A stretch of 64,000 nucleotides of DNA from Kitasatospora setae KM-6054 (GCF_000269985.1 NC_016109.1:682001-746000); one strand, 5' to 3'; counted from the stretch's first letter, positions 26,893-35,634 are shown. Made by a program: numbers and translations. Notes: a model not told the origin generated them from the letters alone.

Positions 26893-27252
26893 GGTCTGCC
26901 TCCGGTGTGGTTCGCACACCTGGGGAACATGGGCATTTGCCTTCGCTAGTACGGGTTTTGACGCACTTTCGCGCAGCAGTTGTACGCCATGCCGGGCGGT
27001 CCGTCCAGGGTTCGGCGGGTCGCCGGGTCCGGGCGGCCCGGTGAACCCAATGGTCAGAGTGGATCAGACGAGTGCGGACGGCGCGTTTCCGTCGTGTTGC
27101 ACCGCGTTTCTTTTCGATCAGTTCCGCGCACCACCCTGGCGACCGGACTGACGGGCTGTTACGTTCGGCCCGCCGACATCGTTTTGGCTGCCCACAGTCA
27201 AGCTCCGCCACACCTGGCGGCCCCGACTCTTCGAGATCCGAGGACTCCCCCG
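26893..27252. promoter_or_regulatory. Divergent promoter region of the peptide transporter
   Basis: No gene is seen in these 360 bases. The stretch is AT-richer than its surroundings. TTGACG (26958-26963) followed after 16 bases by TTGTAC (26980-26985) is a possible promoter reading toward the binding protein, which would leave a leader of about 260 bases. I could not identify a clear operator or riboswitch by eye. Confidence 0.4.
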
Positions 27253-28959
27253 ATGCGCAGACCGCCCGCTCCCCGCCCCACCGGACACCGCACCGGTCGC
27301 GCCGCCGCCGCGGCCCTGGCCGTGCTGCTCGCCGCGACCGCCTGCAGCTCCGCGGGCGGCGGGTCGGCCGACGTGGCGAAGACGGTGGCCCCCACCGTGG
27401 ACGCCGAGGACAACAACCCGCAGCCGCCGGAGAACGTCAAGGACGGCGGCGAGCTGCGGCTGCCGCTCCAGCAGTGGATCACCCAGTGGAACCCGTACCA
27501 GGTCGACGGCCGGTACGGGGACGCGGTGGAGATCATGTACTACACCGAGGCCAAGCTCTTCCGGGTCGACGCCAAGGGCGTCTTCCACCCCGACCCCTCG
27601 TACCTGGTCTCCGCCGAGGTCACCTCCACCTCGCCGCAGGTGGTGACGTACAAGCTCAACCCGAAGGCGGTCTGGTCGGACGGCACCCCGATCGGCTACC
27701 GCGACTTCGCGGCGGTCTGGAAGGCGTCCAACGGCAAGGACCCGGCGTACAACATCGCCGACCCCTCCGGCTACGAGCAGATCTCCGCCGTCGAGCAGGG
27801 CAAGGACCCGGGCGAGGTCAAGGTGACCTTCGCCGAGCCGTACGCCGACTGGCAGAACCTGTTCAACCCGCTGCTGCCGGCCGCCGGGATCTCCGCCCCG
27901 GCAGACTTCAACGAGGGCTGGGTGGAGAAGGTCCCGCTGTTCGGCGGCCCGTTCGTGGTCTCCAAGGCCGACAAGACCGCGCAGACGATCACCCTGACGC
28001 CCAACCCGCACTGGTGGGGCCCGAAGCCGAAGCTGGACCGGATCACCTACCGGGTGCTGGACGCCGCCGCGATCACCCAGGCGTTCCTGAACAACGAGAC
28101 CGACTTCGCCTCGGCGGGCAGCGCCGCCTCGTACGGCCAGCTCAAGGACGCCCCCGACGCGGCGATCCGCACCGGCACCCCCTGGGACGAGGTGCACATC
28201 TCCTTCGGCGGCAACGGCCCGCTGGCCGACCAGAAGGTCCGGCAGGCGCTCGGCCGGGCGCTGGACCGCGCCTCGCTGATCAAGATCGCCAACAAGGGCG
28301 TGCCGGTGGAGTTCAAGCCGCTCGGCAACCACCTGTTCATGACCAACCAGAACGGCTACCGCGACAACTCCGCCGACTGGGCCGCCTACGACCCGGCCAC
28401 CGCGAGGAAGTGGCTGGACGAGGCCGGCTGGAAGGACGCGGGCGGCAGCCGCAGCAAGGACGGACAGCCGCTGGAGCTGCACTACGTGCTGAACGACAGC
28501 TCCAACCAGGCCCAGGCCGACCTGGCCACCGCCGTGCAGAACATGCTCCAGCAGGTCGGCGTCAAGCTGACCGTCGACAAGGTGCCCAGCAAGGAGTACT
28601 TCACCAAGTACATCAACCAGGGCAAGTTCGACCTGGCCAGCTGGCGCAACACCGACTCCTTCCCGCTCTCCCAGACGGTGTCGATCTACCGCGCCCCGCA
28701 GGGCGACAACGTGTTCGGCAACTACTCGAAGCTGAGCACCCCCGAGATCGACGCCCTGCTGCGCAAGGCCGCCGCCACCCTCGACCCGGCCGCCGCCGCC
28801 GAGCTGTACAACCAGGCCGACGCGAAGATCTGGGAACTCGGCCACACCCTGGAGCTCTACCAGCGCCCCAGCATCGTCGCCGTCCGCAAGGGCCTGGCCA
28901 ACTACGGCGCGGGCAGCCTCGCCAGCACCGTGATCACCTCGGTCGGCTGGCAGAAGTAA
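27253..28959 (+). CDS. Peptide ABC transporter substrate-binding lipoprotein
   Basis: 568 residues, solute-binding protein family 5. The lipoprotein signal ends at LAATAC with Cys31. The mature part has the family core (YTEAKLFRVDAKGVFHPDPSYLVS, YKLNPKAVWSDGTPIGYRDF, and VRQALGRALDRASLIKI). It should capture oligopeptides or related ligands outside the cell for the divergent permease/ATPase operon. ATG 27253 has a GAGG site upstream. The ligand cannot be inferred. Confidence 0.93.
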   Translation: MRRPPAPRPTGHRTGRAAAAALAVLLAATACSSAGGGSADVAKTVAPTVDAEDNNPQPPENVKDGGELRLPLQQWITQWNPYQVDGRYGDAVEIMYYTEAKLFRVDAKGVFHPDPSYLVSAEVTSTSPQVVTYKLNPKAVWSDGTPIGYRDFAAVWKASNGKDPAYNIADPSGYEQISAVEQGKDPGEVKVTFAEPYADWQNLFNPLLPAAGISAPADFNEGWVEKVPLFGGPFVVSKADKTAQTITLTPNPHWWGPKPKLDRITYRVLDAAAITQAFLNNETDFASAGSAASYGQLKDAPDAAIRTGTPWDEVHISFGGNGPLADQKVRQALGRALDRASLIKIANKGVPVEFKPLGNHLFMTNQNGYRDNSADWAAYDPATARKWLDEAGWKDAGGSRSKDGQPLELHYVLNDSSNQAQADLATAVQNMLQQVGVKLTVDKVPSKEYFTKYINQGKFDLASWRNTDSFPLSQTVSIYRAPQGDNVFGNYSKLSTPEIDALLRKAAATLDPAAAAELYNQADAKIWELGHTLELYQRPSIVAVRKGLANYGAGSLASTVITSVGWQK

Positions 28960-29004
28960 CCCGCACCGGGGACGGCGGACGGGCCCGGCCTCGGCGGACG
29001 GTGC

Positions 29005-29991
29005 TCAGCGGTGCTTGAACTCCTCCAGCGCCGCGAGCACCGTCCGCCGCAGCGCCTCGCTGCCGACGTGCCCGGAGTCGTCGAAGACGTGCAGCCGGGC
29101 GTCCGGCCAGACCCTGGCCAGCTCCCAGGCGGTCTGCACCGGGCTGCCCATGTCGTACCGGCCGTGCGCCAGGACGCCCGGGATGCCCTTCAACCTGTGC
29201 GCCCCGCGCAGCAGTTGGTCCTCGGCCAGCCAGGCGCCGTGGCTGAAGAAGTGCGCGCAGATCCGGACGAAGGCGATCCGGTCGTCCGCCTCCCGGTCCC
29301 CGTACATGCCGGGGATCCCGTTCGGCTCGCCGGTGATCACCGCGTCCTCCCAGGCCAGCCAGGCGTCCGCGGCCGCCGCCCGGACCGCCCGGTCCGGGTC
29401 CTCCATCCGCCGGGCGTAGGCGGCCAGCAGCGCGTACACGTCGCCGTCCCAGGTGTGCTCGGGGACGGCGGCCCGGAAGCGGTCCCAGGCTTCGGGCCGG
29501 AACGCCGCCACCCGGTGGTAGAGCCAGTCGGTCTCGGCCGGGCGGGTCGTGGTGACCGCCTGGATCACGATCTCGCTGACCCGCTCCGGGTACCGCTGCG
29601 CGTAGGCCAGCAGCAGCGTCGACCCCCAGGAGGCGCCGTTCAGCAGCCAGCGCTCGATGCCGAGGTGCTCGCGCAGCCGCTCCATGTCGCCGACCAGGTG
29701 GTCGGTGGTGTTCAGCGCCATGTCGGCCGCCGGGTCGGAGGCGTGCGGGGTGCTCCGCCCGCAGTTGCGCTGGTCGAAGCGGACCAGCCGGTAGCGCTCC
29801 GGGTCCCACGCCCGGGTGGGACGGTCCGGCGTCCCCGCGCCCGGGCCGCCGTGCACGTACAGCGCGGGCTTGCCGGCCGGGTTGCCGAGCTGCTCGTAGT
29901 AGATCCGGTTGCCGTCACCGGTGTCGAGGAACCCGCGGTCGTAGGGGCCGGTCGGCGGGTACAGCAGGTCGTCCATGGAGGTCGATGGCAT
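29005..29991 (-). CDS. pip: Prolyl aminopeptidase (proline iminopeptidase), alpha/beta hydrolase
   Basis: 328 residues of peptidase family S33. Motifs are VHGGPGAG (oxyanion hole), FDQRNCGRS, the nucleophile elbow GASWGS, and the late GRYDMGSP and DDSGHVG that supply Asp and His. It removes N-terminal proline from peptides in the cytoplasm, which fits the neighbouring peptide importer. Start ATG 29991; an alternative ATG is at 29976. TAGGAT (30005-30000 on this strand) lies 8 bases upstream of 29991, so the message may have almost no leader. Confidence 0.92.
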   Translation of the reverse strand: MPSTSMDDLLYPPTGPYDRGFLDTGDGNRIYYEQLGNPAGKPALYVHGGPGAGTPDRPTRAWDPERYRLVRFDQRNCGRSTPHASDPAADMALNTTDHLVGDMERLREHLGIERWLLNGASWGSTLLLAYAQRYPERVSEIVIQAVTTTRPAETDWLYHRVAAFRPEAWDRFRAAVPEHTWDGDVYALLAAYARRMEDPDRAVRAAAADAWLAWEDAVITGEPNGIPGMYGDREADDRIAFVRICAHFFSHGAWLAEDQLLRGAHRLKGIPGVLAHGRYDMGSPVQTAWELARVWPDARLHVFDDSGHVGSEALRRTVLAALEEFKHR

Positions 29992-30028
29992 GACCGGCCA
30001 TCCTAACTTCCCTACCGGAAACGGCAAA
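29992..30028 (-). promoter_or_regulatory. Probable promoter of pip (near-leaderless)
   Basis: TTTGCC (30028-30023) and TAGGAT (30005-30000) on the minus strand are separated by 17 bases; TAGGAT matches the actinomycete -10 consensus. Transcription would start within about two bases of the ATG at 29991. Confidence 0.55.
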
Positions 30029-30042
30029 TGAATACCCGTCAC

Positions 30043-30063
30043 CCGGCTCCCGGGACGAGCCGG
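30043..30063 (-). terminator. Small hairpin after the GT2 synthase gene
   Basis: CCGGCTC (30043-30049) pairs with GAGCCGG (30057-30063). It lies 40 bases past the stop of the glycosyltransferase gene. Short and without a U-tract, so only a weak terminator call. Confidence 0.4.
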
Positions 30064-30102
30064 AGAGCCGGGGAGGCGCCGGGTGGCCGGGGTCGGAACC
30101 GG

Positions 30103-31479
30103 TCAGGCTTCCTTGGCGACCGGTCCGGCCGCGGCCTCGGCGTTGCGGCGGGTCTTGGCCCAGCCGTTGCGGCCGCTGAGCATCCGGCCGACGGCCCGCC
30201 AGGAGACCACGTACAGGAACAGCAGGTAGGCGGGGTAGACCAGGCCCCAGCCGAGCGCCCGCCAGAAGCCGGTGCCCGGTTCGCACTTGCGCCGGTAGAT
30301 CGGGCCCCAGATGACGAACTGGCCGACCGCCATCACCGCGTACAGCAGCAGGCCGCGCCAGCCGCCGTCGGAGAGGTAGTCGAGGGCCGCCTCGGGGTGG
30401 CGCTGCCAGGAGAGCACCAGGGCGATCATCGGGAGGGGGTAGAGCAGCGCGCCGAGCAGTTGGAGCCAGGGCTGGCAGAGGAAGAAGGTGAGTTCCAGGA
30501 AGCCGGTGTTGGGGATCCGGTTGCTGCGCCAGATCGCCGGGATGTAGCCGAGGCACTGCATGACGCCCTGGGCCCAGCGGGTGCGCTGGGTGAGGAAGCG
30601 CTTGGTGTCGAACAGCGCCTCCTGCTCGACGTAGGTGTCGGCGCAGAAGGAGTTGATCCAGCCGACCAGCATCAGGTGGATGCCGAGCTCGAAGTCCTCC
30701 AGCAGGCGGCCGGTCCAGGGGCGGCCGCGCTCGGCGTCCAGGTCGTCGAGGGCGGCGAGGCGGACGAACTGGCCGTTGCCGCCGAGGCAGACCGTGCGGG
30801 AGGTCTTGCGGGCGTGCTGGAGGGCGGCGACCGGGGCGCGGAACTCCAGGTCCTGCATCCGGATCAGCAGCCGGCTGTAGAGGTTGCGCACCGCGCCGCC
30901 GTCGGGGGCCGGGCGGGCGTCGTCCCGGTTCATCATCCGGACCTCGATCTGCACGCCGCCGATGTCGGCGCGGCCGAGGAAGCGGCGGGCGGCGATGTGG
31001 TCGAGGCAGCCGGGCGCGGGGCGGCCGTCCGCGTCGAAGACGCCGACCACGACCCGGGTCCGGTCGGTGCCGGGCGGCAGCGCGGCGCACAGCGCGTCGT
31101 ACGCGGCGTTCAGCGCCTCGCCCTTGCCGAGCCGGGCGTTGGGGCGGCGGCGCTGGACGAGGTGGATCGCCGGGTCCTGGATCGCGGCCCAGCGGACGAT
31201 GTCGCCGGTGCGGTCCTCCGAGTCGTCGTCGATCACCCAGATGTGCGCCTCGGGGCAGGAGCGGCGCAGGTAGTGCAGGGTGTCGCCGATCACCGCCTCC
31301 TCGTCCCGGCAGGGCACGAACAGGTGCCACTCGTAGTCGGCCGCCTTGCCGGGCCGCCGGGTGCGGCGCACCAGCAGCGGCAGCACCAGCGTCAGCAGGT
31401 ACAGCGGGAAGAGCAGGCTCAGCACGAGGCTGAGGTCGGAGAGCAGGCCCAGCAGGCCGGAGGGCTCGGAGGACGTCAC
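30103..31479 (-). CDS. Processive-type family 2 membrane glycosyltransferase
   Basis: 458 residues. A membrane helix at the N-terminus precedes a GT-A catalytic domain with WVIDDDSEDRT, VGVFDADGRP (the DxD-like metal site), RLLEDFELG (catalytic base) and QRTRWAQG (the Q-x-x-R-W signature of processive synthases such as cellulose, chitin and poly-GlcNAc synthases). Three or four C-terminal helices follow. It should polymerise a sugar nucleotide at the cytoplasmic membrane and extrude the chain. The UDP-GlcNAc 2-epimerase two genes upstream suggests an amino-sugar polymer. GTG 31479 is used as start with TGGAAG upstream. Confidence 0.88.
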   Translation of the reverse strand: MTSSEPSGLLGLLSDLSLVLSLLFPLYLLTLVLPLLVRRTRRPGKAADYEWHLFVPCRDEEAVIGDTLHYLRRSCPEAHIWVIDDDSEDRTGDIVRWAAIQDPAIHLVQRRRPNARLGKGEALNAAYDALCAALPPGTDRTRVVVGVFDADGRPAPGCLDHIAARRFLGRADIGGVQIEVRMMNRDDARPAPDGGAVRNLYSRLLIRMQDLEFRAPVAALQHARKTSRTVCLGGNGQFVRLAALDDLDAERGRPWTGRLLEDFELGIHLMLVGWINSFCADTYVEQEALFDTKRFLTQRTRWAQGVMQCLGYIPAIWRSNRIPNTGFLELTFFLCQPWLQLLGALLYPLPMIALVLSWQRHPEAALDYLSDGGWRGLLLYAVMAVGQFVIWGPIYRRKCEPGTGFWRALGWGLVYPAYLLFLYVVSWRAVGRMLSGRNGWAKTRRNAEAAAGPVAKEA

Positions 31480-31563
31480 AGGGCTTCCAGGTCGGTGGGC
31501 GGGTCGCCGCCCGGTAGAGGGGGGTGGTCCGGCCGGCCGGGCCGGCCGGACCTGGGGGCGGGA

Positions 31564-31743
31564 TCAGCCCTGGGCGCGGCTTATCCGCGCGTAGCGCATC
31601 ATCAGCACGCCGCCGAGGACCAGGCCCACGGCGAGGACGGTCATCACGATGCCGGGCACGCCGAAGCCGCCGGTGTAGGCGAGTTCGCCTCCGCCGAGGA
31701 CCACTCCGGCGCCGACGGCGCCCTTTCCTGCCGACCCGTACAC
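31564..31743 (-). CDS. Small protein with C-terminal LAxTG-like sortase sorting signal
   Basis: 59 residues, start GTG 31743 with AAGGAGG 5 bases upstream, a very good site. The sequence is Gly/Val-rich, then ELAYTGG, a 19-residue hydrophobic helix (VPGIVMTVLAVGLVLGGVL) and a basic tail (RYARISRAQG). That order (LAxTG, helix, positive tail) is the class E sortase signal used by streptomycete chaplins. However, only about 20 residues precede the motif and there is no obvious N-terminal signal peptide, so it may simply be a one-helix membrane protein. It lies between the GT2 gene and the epimerase gene in the same orientation. Confidence 0.65.
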   Translation of the reverse strand: MYGSAGKGAVGAGVVLGGGELAYTGGFGVPGIVMTVLAVGLVLGGVLMMRYARISRAQG

Positions 31744-31837
31744 GGGGCCTCCTTCTCGTCGGGGAGCCCGCCGGCGGTTTCCCCGGTGGGCTCCGGCCAC
31801 CGCCGCGCGGTCACGGGCGGCTGCTGGGGGGTGGGGC

Positions 31838-32992
31838 TCAGTGGCCGGGCGCGTCGCCCGGCAGGGGCGCGCCGTCGGCCAGGGCCACCGCGATGGCGCG
31901 GATCCGTTCGGAGGCGCGGCCGTCGCCGTACGGGGACGGGGTGTCGCGCAGCCGCCCGGCCAGGCCGTCGTCGGCGAGCAGCGCGCGGGCGGCGGCGGTG
32001 AGTTCGGCGCCGGGCTCGACCAGCCGGCTGAAGCCCGCGGCGACCGCCTCGGGGCGCTCGGTGCTGGTGCGGACCACCAGCAGCGGCTTCTTCAGGACGG
32101 TCGCCTCCTCCTGCACGCCGCCGGAGTCGGAGACCAGCAGCGCGGCCCGGTCGGCCAGCGCGAGGAAGGTCGGGTGGTCGACCGGGTCGACCACGGTGAG
32201 GCCGGCCAGCAGGTGCTCCATGCCGAACTCCTTGACCCGGCCGCGGGTGCGCGGGTGCAGCGGCAGCAGCACCGGGTGGCCGAGCTCGCCGAGTTCGGCG
32301 AGCGAGCCGAGCAGCGCGGCCAGCCGGTCGGGCCGGTCGGTGTTCTCGGGGCGGTGCGCGGTGGCGAGCACGAAGTCGGCGGGGGCGCCGAGTTCGCGGA
32401 CGATCCGGTCCCGTTCGGCGGGGGCGGGCAGCGAGTGCAGGGTCGCCTCGACGACGGTGTTGCCGGTGATCCGGATCCGGTCGCCGTCCGTGCCGGTGGC
32501 CCGCAGGTTGGCGGCGGCCTCGGCGGTGGCGGCGCAGTGCGCGTCGGCGAGCACGCCGACCACCAGCCGGTTGATCTCCTCGGGCATCGCCCGGTCGCCG
32601 GAGCGCAGCCCGGCCTCGACGTGCACCACGGGGATCCCGCAGTAGTGCGCGGCCTGGGCGCCCGCGGAGGTGCTGTTGGTGTCGCCCTGGACGACGACGG
32701 CGCGCGGCGGTTCGGCGGTGAACGCGCGGGCGAGGTCCCGGGTGAGGGTGCCGATCTGGTCGCCGCGGCCGCCGGCCCCGGCGGCGCCGTCGAGGCGCAG
32801 CTCGGGCTCGCGCAGGCCGAAGTTGGCGAAGAACGCGCCGGACAGCGCGCTGTCGTAGTGCTGGCCGGTGTGCACGATCCGGCCCCGGTCGCCGAGCAGG
32901 CGGATCAGCGGGGCGAGCTTGATGATCTCCGGGCGGGTGCCGAGGACGACGGCGATGTCGCGGGCAGGAGGGGCAGGAGGGGGAGGTGCCAT
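31838..32992 (-). CDS. wecB: Non-hydrolysing UDP-N-acetylglucosamine 2-epimerase
   Basis: 384 residues. Motifs: VLGTRPEIIKLAPL at the N-terminus, VVQGDTNSTSAGA, HVEAGLRSGD, TAHRPENTD and SDSGGVQEEA near the C-terminus. The enzyme interconverts UDP-GlcNAc and UDP-ManNAc in the cytoplasm. Beside a processive GT2 it would supply a ManNAc-containing or related glycan. ATG 32992 has GGAAGAA at good spacing. The 215 bases upstream are AT-richer and hold the likely promoter, with no clear boxes. Confidence 0.93.
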   Translation of the reverse strand: MAPPPPAPPARDIAVVLGTRPEIIKLAPLIRLLGDRGRIVHTGQHYDSALSGAFFANFGLREPELRLDGAAGAGGRGDQIGTLTRDLARAFTAEPPRAVVVQGDTNSTSAGAQAAHYCGIPVVHVEAGLRSGDRAMPEEINRLVVGVLADAHCAATAEAAANLRATGTDGDRIRITGNTVVEATLHSLPAPAERDRIVRELGAPADFVLATAHRPENTDRPDRLAALLGSLAELGELGHPVLLPLHPRTRGRVKEFGMEHLLAGLTVVDPVDHPTFLALADRAALLVSDSGGVQEEATVLKKPLLVVRTSTERPEAVAAGFSRLVEPGAELTAAARALLADDGLAGRLRDTPSPYGDGRASERIRAIAVALADGAPLPGDAPGH

Positions 32993-33207
32993 GGTTCTTC
33001 CGCCGCGCGTTCCGGTGGTACCGGAGCAGCGGGCGCGGCCTGGCATCCGGGCCGCCCGGGGAGCCGGTGAGCAGCATCGCTGATCATATGAAAGGTATGA
33101 ACCTCTCTTATGCCAATCGCGCCCGATTGTGACGAAGTCGTGTTGGACGTGTAGAAACTCACATCCATTCGACTACCGCGCGTCACGGCCCCCGGACACC
33201 CCCGCCG

Positions 33208-34617
33208 TCACCCCCGCAGCGCCCCCGCCATCACCCGGGCCCGACAGGGCGCGCAGGCGTGCGCGCCGCGCGGACCGTAGCGGTCGATCGGGGCACCGCA
33301 GCCGCCGCACGGGCCGACGTGGGCGATGTGACACTCCAGCAGGACGGCCGCCGCGCGGCGCTCCTCGTCGGTGACCACCAGGCCCCGACGGACCTGCGGG
33401 GGGATCACCAGCAGCCGCCGGGGGACGGTGTCCCGGGTGTGCAGGGCGACCGCGCCCGCGTCGGCGTCTGCTCCGGCGTCGGCCGCTGGGTAGCCACGGT
33501 GGTGCGCGTGGCGGCGCGAGCGCGGCAGCCGCGGGCCGCCGTGGGCCCGGCCCTCCTCCTCGCGGTAGCGGCAGACCGGGTCGAGCTCCTCGTACGCGTA
33601 GTCGACCCCGGCGTCGAACGGCGCGCCCGGGCCGGACGGCTCCTCCTCCGCGACGGTCTCCCGCCAGCGGTCCCGGTCGGCGACCGGCGCCCACATCCGG
33701 GCGGCCCCGGCGGCCCCGGCGGCTGCGGCGGCCCCGGGGCGCAGCGGGACCCGCAGCGGGACGAGCTCGCCGGCGGCGCTGGCCCCGACCAGTTCCTCCA
33801 CGTCCAGCGGGGGCCGGGCCGGGAGGCAGAGCGCGGGCAGGTACCAGCCGGTGTGCATCCGCCCGCACCAGGAGCCGTTCAGCGGACAGGGGCGGGCGCT
33901 GCCGCGCACGCACTTCCACTGCTGCAGGTGTCGGACGCCCGCCCGGACCGTCATCCGGGTCGACCGGGAGGCGATCCGCTGCCAGGGCAGGTCGTCCACC
34001 CGGGCCCACGGCGCCCGGTCGATCAGCGCGGCCCGCCGGTCGCAGGTCACCCAGAGCGGCACGATGCCGTGCTCGGCGGCCGCCCGCGAGCGCCGGCGCA
34101 CCGCCTCGGCGCTGATCGGGGCGTACTGCGCGGCCCAGCCGATCCGCAGCCCGCCGGGGCCGGTGACCAGCACGTCGCTGCGGATCCGGCTCCCGCCCCC
34201 GGTCCCGTCCGCGCTCCCGCCGCCGCTCCCGCTCCCGCCGCCGCCGCGGGCCCCGAGCTCGTAGCGGCAGCCGTGCCGGTCGGCGGCGCGGGCGATCCGC
34301 TCCTGGAGCGCCTTGCGCCGGTCGTCCTCGTCCGGCGTCGGGGTGCGGCGGAGCGGCAGGTGGGCGGCGACCCAGGTGGTGCGTCCACCGACGGTGCGCC
34401 GCCGTACGTGCATCCACGGCGAGCGTTCCGCCGCCCGGTCCTCGGCTTCGCAGCGGCCTTCGCGGTGGTGCTGGAGGCATTCCAGGAGTTCGCGTTCGCG
34501 CCGGTCGATCGGCGCGGTGATCTCCGCGAGCAGCCCGGGACGGTCGGGGTGGCCCAGGTCGGGCCGGGTGAGGTTGAGCTCGATGCCGTACAGGGTGTGG
34601 AACACGCCGTTCGCCAT
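33208..34617 (-). CDS. CoiA-like (PD-(D/E)XK nuclease fold) protein with zinc-ribbon end
   Basis: 469 residues. The central part RSDVLVTGPGGLRIGWAAQYAPISAEAVRRRS and IVPLWVTCDRR matches the layout of the CoiA/restriction-endonuclease-like core (Asp, then E/Q-x-Q, then a helix). In active enzymes the residue before xQ is acidic; here it is Ala in WAAQ, so catalysis may be lost. CPLNGSWCGRMHTGWYLPALC looks metal-binding, and the C-terminus has CGGCGAP and CAPC, a zinc ribbon. Streptomycetes carry several such paralogues of unknown role. ATG 34617 has no ribosome-binding site and lies 6 bases after TAGCCT, so it may be leaderless. Confidence 0.7.
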   Translation of the reverse strand: MANGVFHTLYGIELNLTRPDLGHPDRPGLLAEITAPIDRRERELLECLQHHREGRCEAEDRAAERSPWMHVRRRTVGGRTTWVAAHLPLRRTPTPDEDDRRKALQERIARAADRHGCRYELGARGGGGSGSGGGSADGTGGGSRIRSDVLVTGPGGLRIGWAAQYAPISAEAVRRRSRAAAEHGIVPLWVTCDRRAALIDRAPWARVDDLPWQRIASRSTRMTVRAGVRHLQQWKCVRGSARPCPLNGSWCGRMHTGWYLPALCLPARPPLDVEELVGASAAGELVPLRVPLRPGAAAAAGAAGAARMWAPVADRDRWRETVAEEEPSGPGAPFDAGVDYAYEELDPVCRYREEEGRAHGGPRLPRSRRHAHHRGYPAADAGADADAGAVALHTRDTVPRRLLVIPPQVRRGLVVTDEERRAAAVLLECHIAHVGPCGGCGAPIDRYGPRGAHACAPCRARVMAGALRG

Positions 34618-34652
34618 GGCACGAGGCTAATGCGCGCGTCCGCGAATATGAA
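34618..34652 (-). promoter_or_regulatory. Probable leaderless promoter of the CoiA-like gene
   Basis: On the minus strand TTCATA (34652-34647) and TAGCCT (34629-34624) are 17 bases apart, and the ATG at 34617 follows after 6 bases. The rest of the 180-bp gap to the next gene is AT-richer and shows nothing else I can name. Confidence 0.5.
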
Positions 34653-34797
34653 CCGAAATCAGCAGAATCAATTCACCGGCGAATTGAATTCCTTTCCGAA
34701 ACCTCCGGGAACGGCGACTTCAAGCCGATCTGCCGTCAATTTCCGGCCATTCCACCGGGATTCCGGCGGCGGGCCGCACTGCCTCCACCGCCCGCCG

Positions 34798-35235
34798 CTA
34801 CCCCAGACCGAGCGCGGCCCGCAGCCTACCGCGCGTCGCGGCGGCCGCCTCCCGGGTGACCGGGTCGTCGCTGCCGAGAGCGTCGCCCAGCAGCAGATCG
34901 GCGGCGGCGACCACGGCGGCCGGCAGCATCACCTCGCGCAGGCCGAGCAGTTGGGCGGCGGCCTGGTGCCCGAGCGACTGCGGGCCGTGCGACGGGTGCC
35001 CGCCCAGCTGGTGCCCGCCCGGCTGGTGGCCGTGGGCCTGCGGGCCGTGCGGCTGGCTTCCGTGCTGCTGACTGCCGTGCGCCTGGTGCCCGGACGGGTG
35101 GTGTCCGGACGCGTGGTGTCCGAGCTGGTGGGGGCCGGCGGGCCGGCCGTGCGGTTCGGCCGGTTCGGGGACGCGCGGGGGCGTCGCCGCTTGCTGCCCG
35201 CCCTGCGGGCGGCGCGGTTCGTTGATCACGGGCAT
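34798..35235 (-). CDS. Histidine-rich hypothetical protein
   Basis: 145 residues. Residues about 28-92 form a Gly/His/Gln/Ser/Pro stretch with about 16 histidines in GH or HG pairs. A helical C-terminal domain of about 50 residues follows (QLLGLREVMLPAAVVAAADLLLGDALG). No signal peptide or membrane helix. The His-rich part could bind nickel, zinc or cobalt, but no metal gene is adjacent except the B12-type regulator 1.7 kb away. The family is unknown to me. Confidence 0.65.
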   Translation of the reverse strand: MPVINEPRRPQGGQQAATPPRVPEPAEPHGRPAGPHQLGHHASGHHPSGHQAHGSQQHGSQPHGPQAHGHQPGGHQLGGHPSHGPQSLGHQAAAQLLGLREVMLPAAVVAAADLLLGDALGSDDPVTREAAAATRGRLRAALGLG

Positions 35236-35337
35236 GCTCCGTCCAACGGGTCACGGGCCACGACGGTTACGCGGCCGGGACGATCGGGTGGTCGACGCGG
35301 GGCCGTCGGGAGGTCGTTCGGGGCCTCCGGCCGCCCC

Positions 35338-35634
35338 TCAGGAGGCGTGCCGGTCCGCGACGGCGGGCCCCAGCGCGGGCCGCTCGGCGCGCGGGGCGAG
35401 GCTGCGGACCGCGGCGGCCGGGGGCTGCGCGGGTCCGGCGGTGTGCGCGTCCCGGATCCACCGGGCCAGCGCGTGGGCGAACTCGGGGCCGATCGCGGCG
35501 GCGTGCTGCAACTGGTCCAGGTCGCCGGGCCGCAGCGGCACCCCGGCCGCCGAGAGGCTGGCCAGCAGGGGTTGCAGCAGCGTCCACTGCGGGCGGACGA
35601 CGGGCAGCGGGCTGGTATGCGCAGGCTCTGTCAC
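35338..35634 (-). CDS. Hypothetical protein, 98 aa
   Basis: A small, soluble, Ala/Pro-rich protein. Residues about 14-65 look helical (WTLLQPLLASLSAAG ... EFAHALARWIRDAH), and the tail seems disordered. Start GTG 35634 has GGAG eight bases upstream. Same orientation as its neighbours; no recognised domain. Confidence 0.55.
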   Translation of the reverse strand: MTEPAHTSPLPVVRPQWTLLQPLLASLSAAGVPLRPGDLDQLQHAAAIGPEFAHALARWIRDAHTAGPAQPPAAAVRSLAPRAERPALGPAVADRHAS

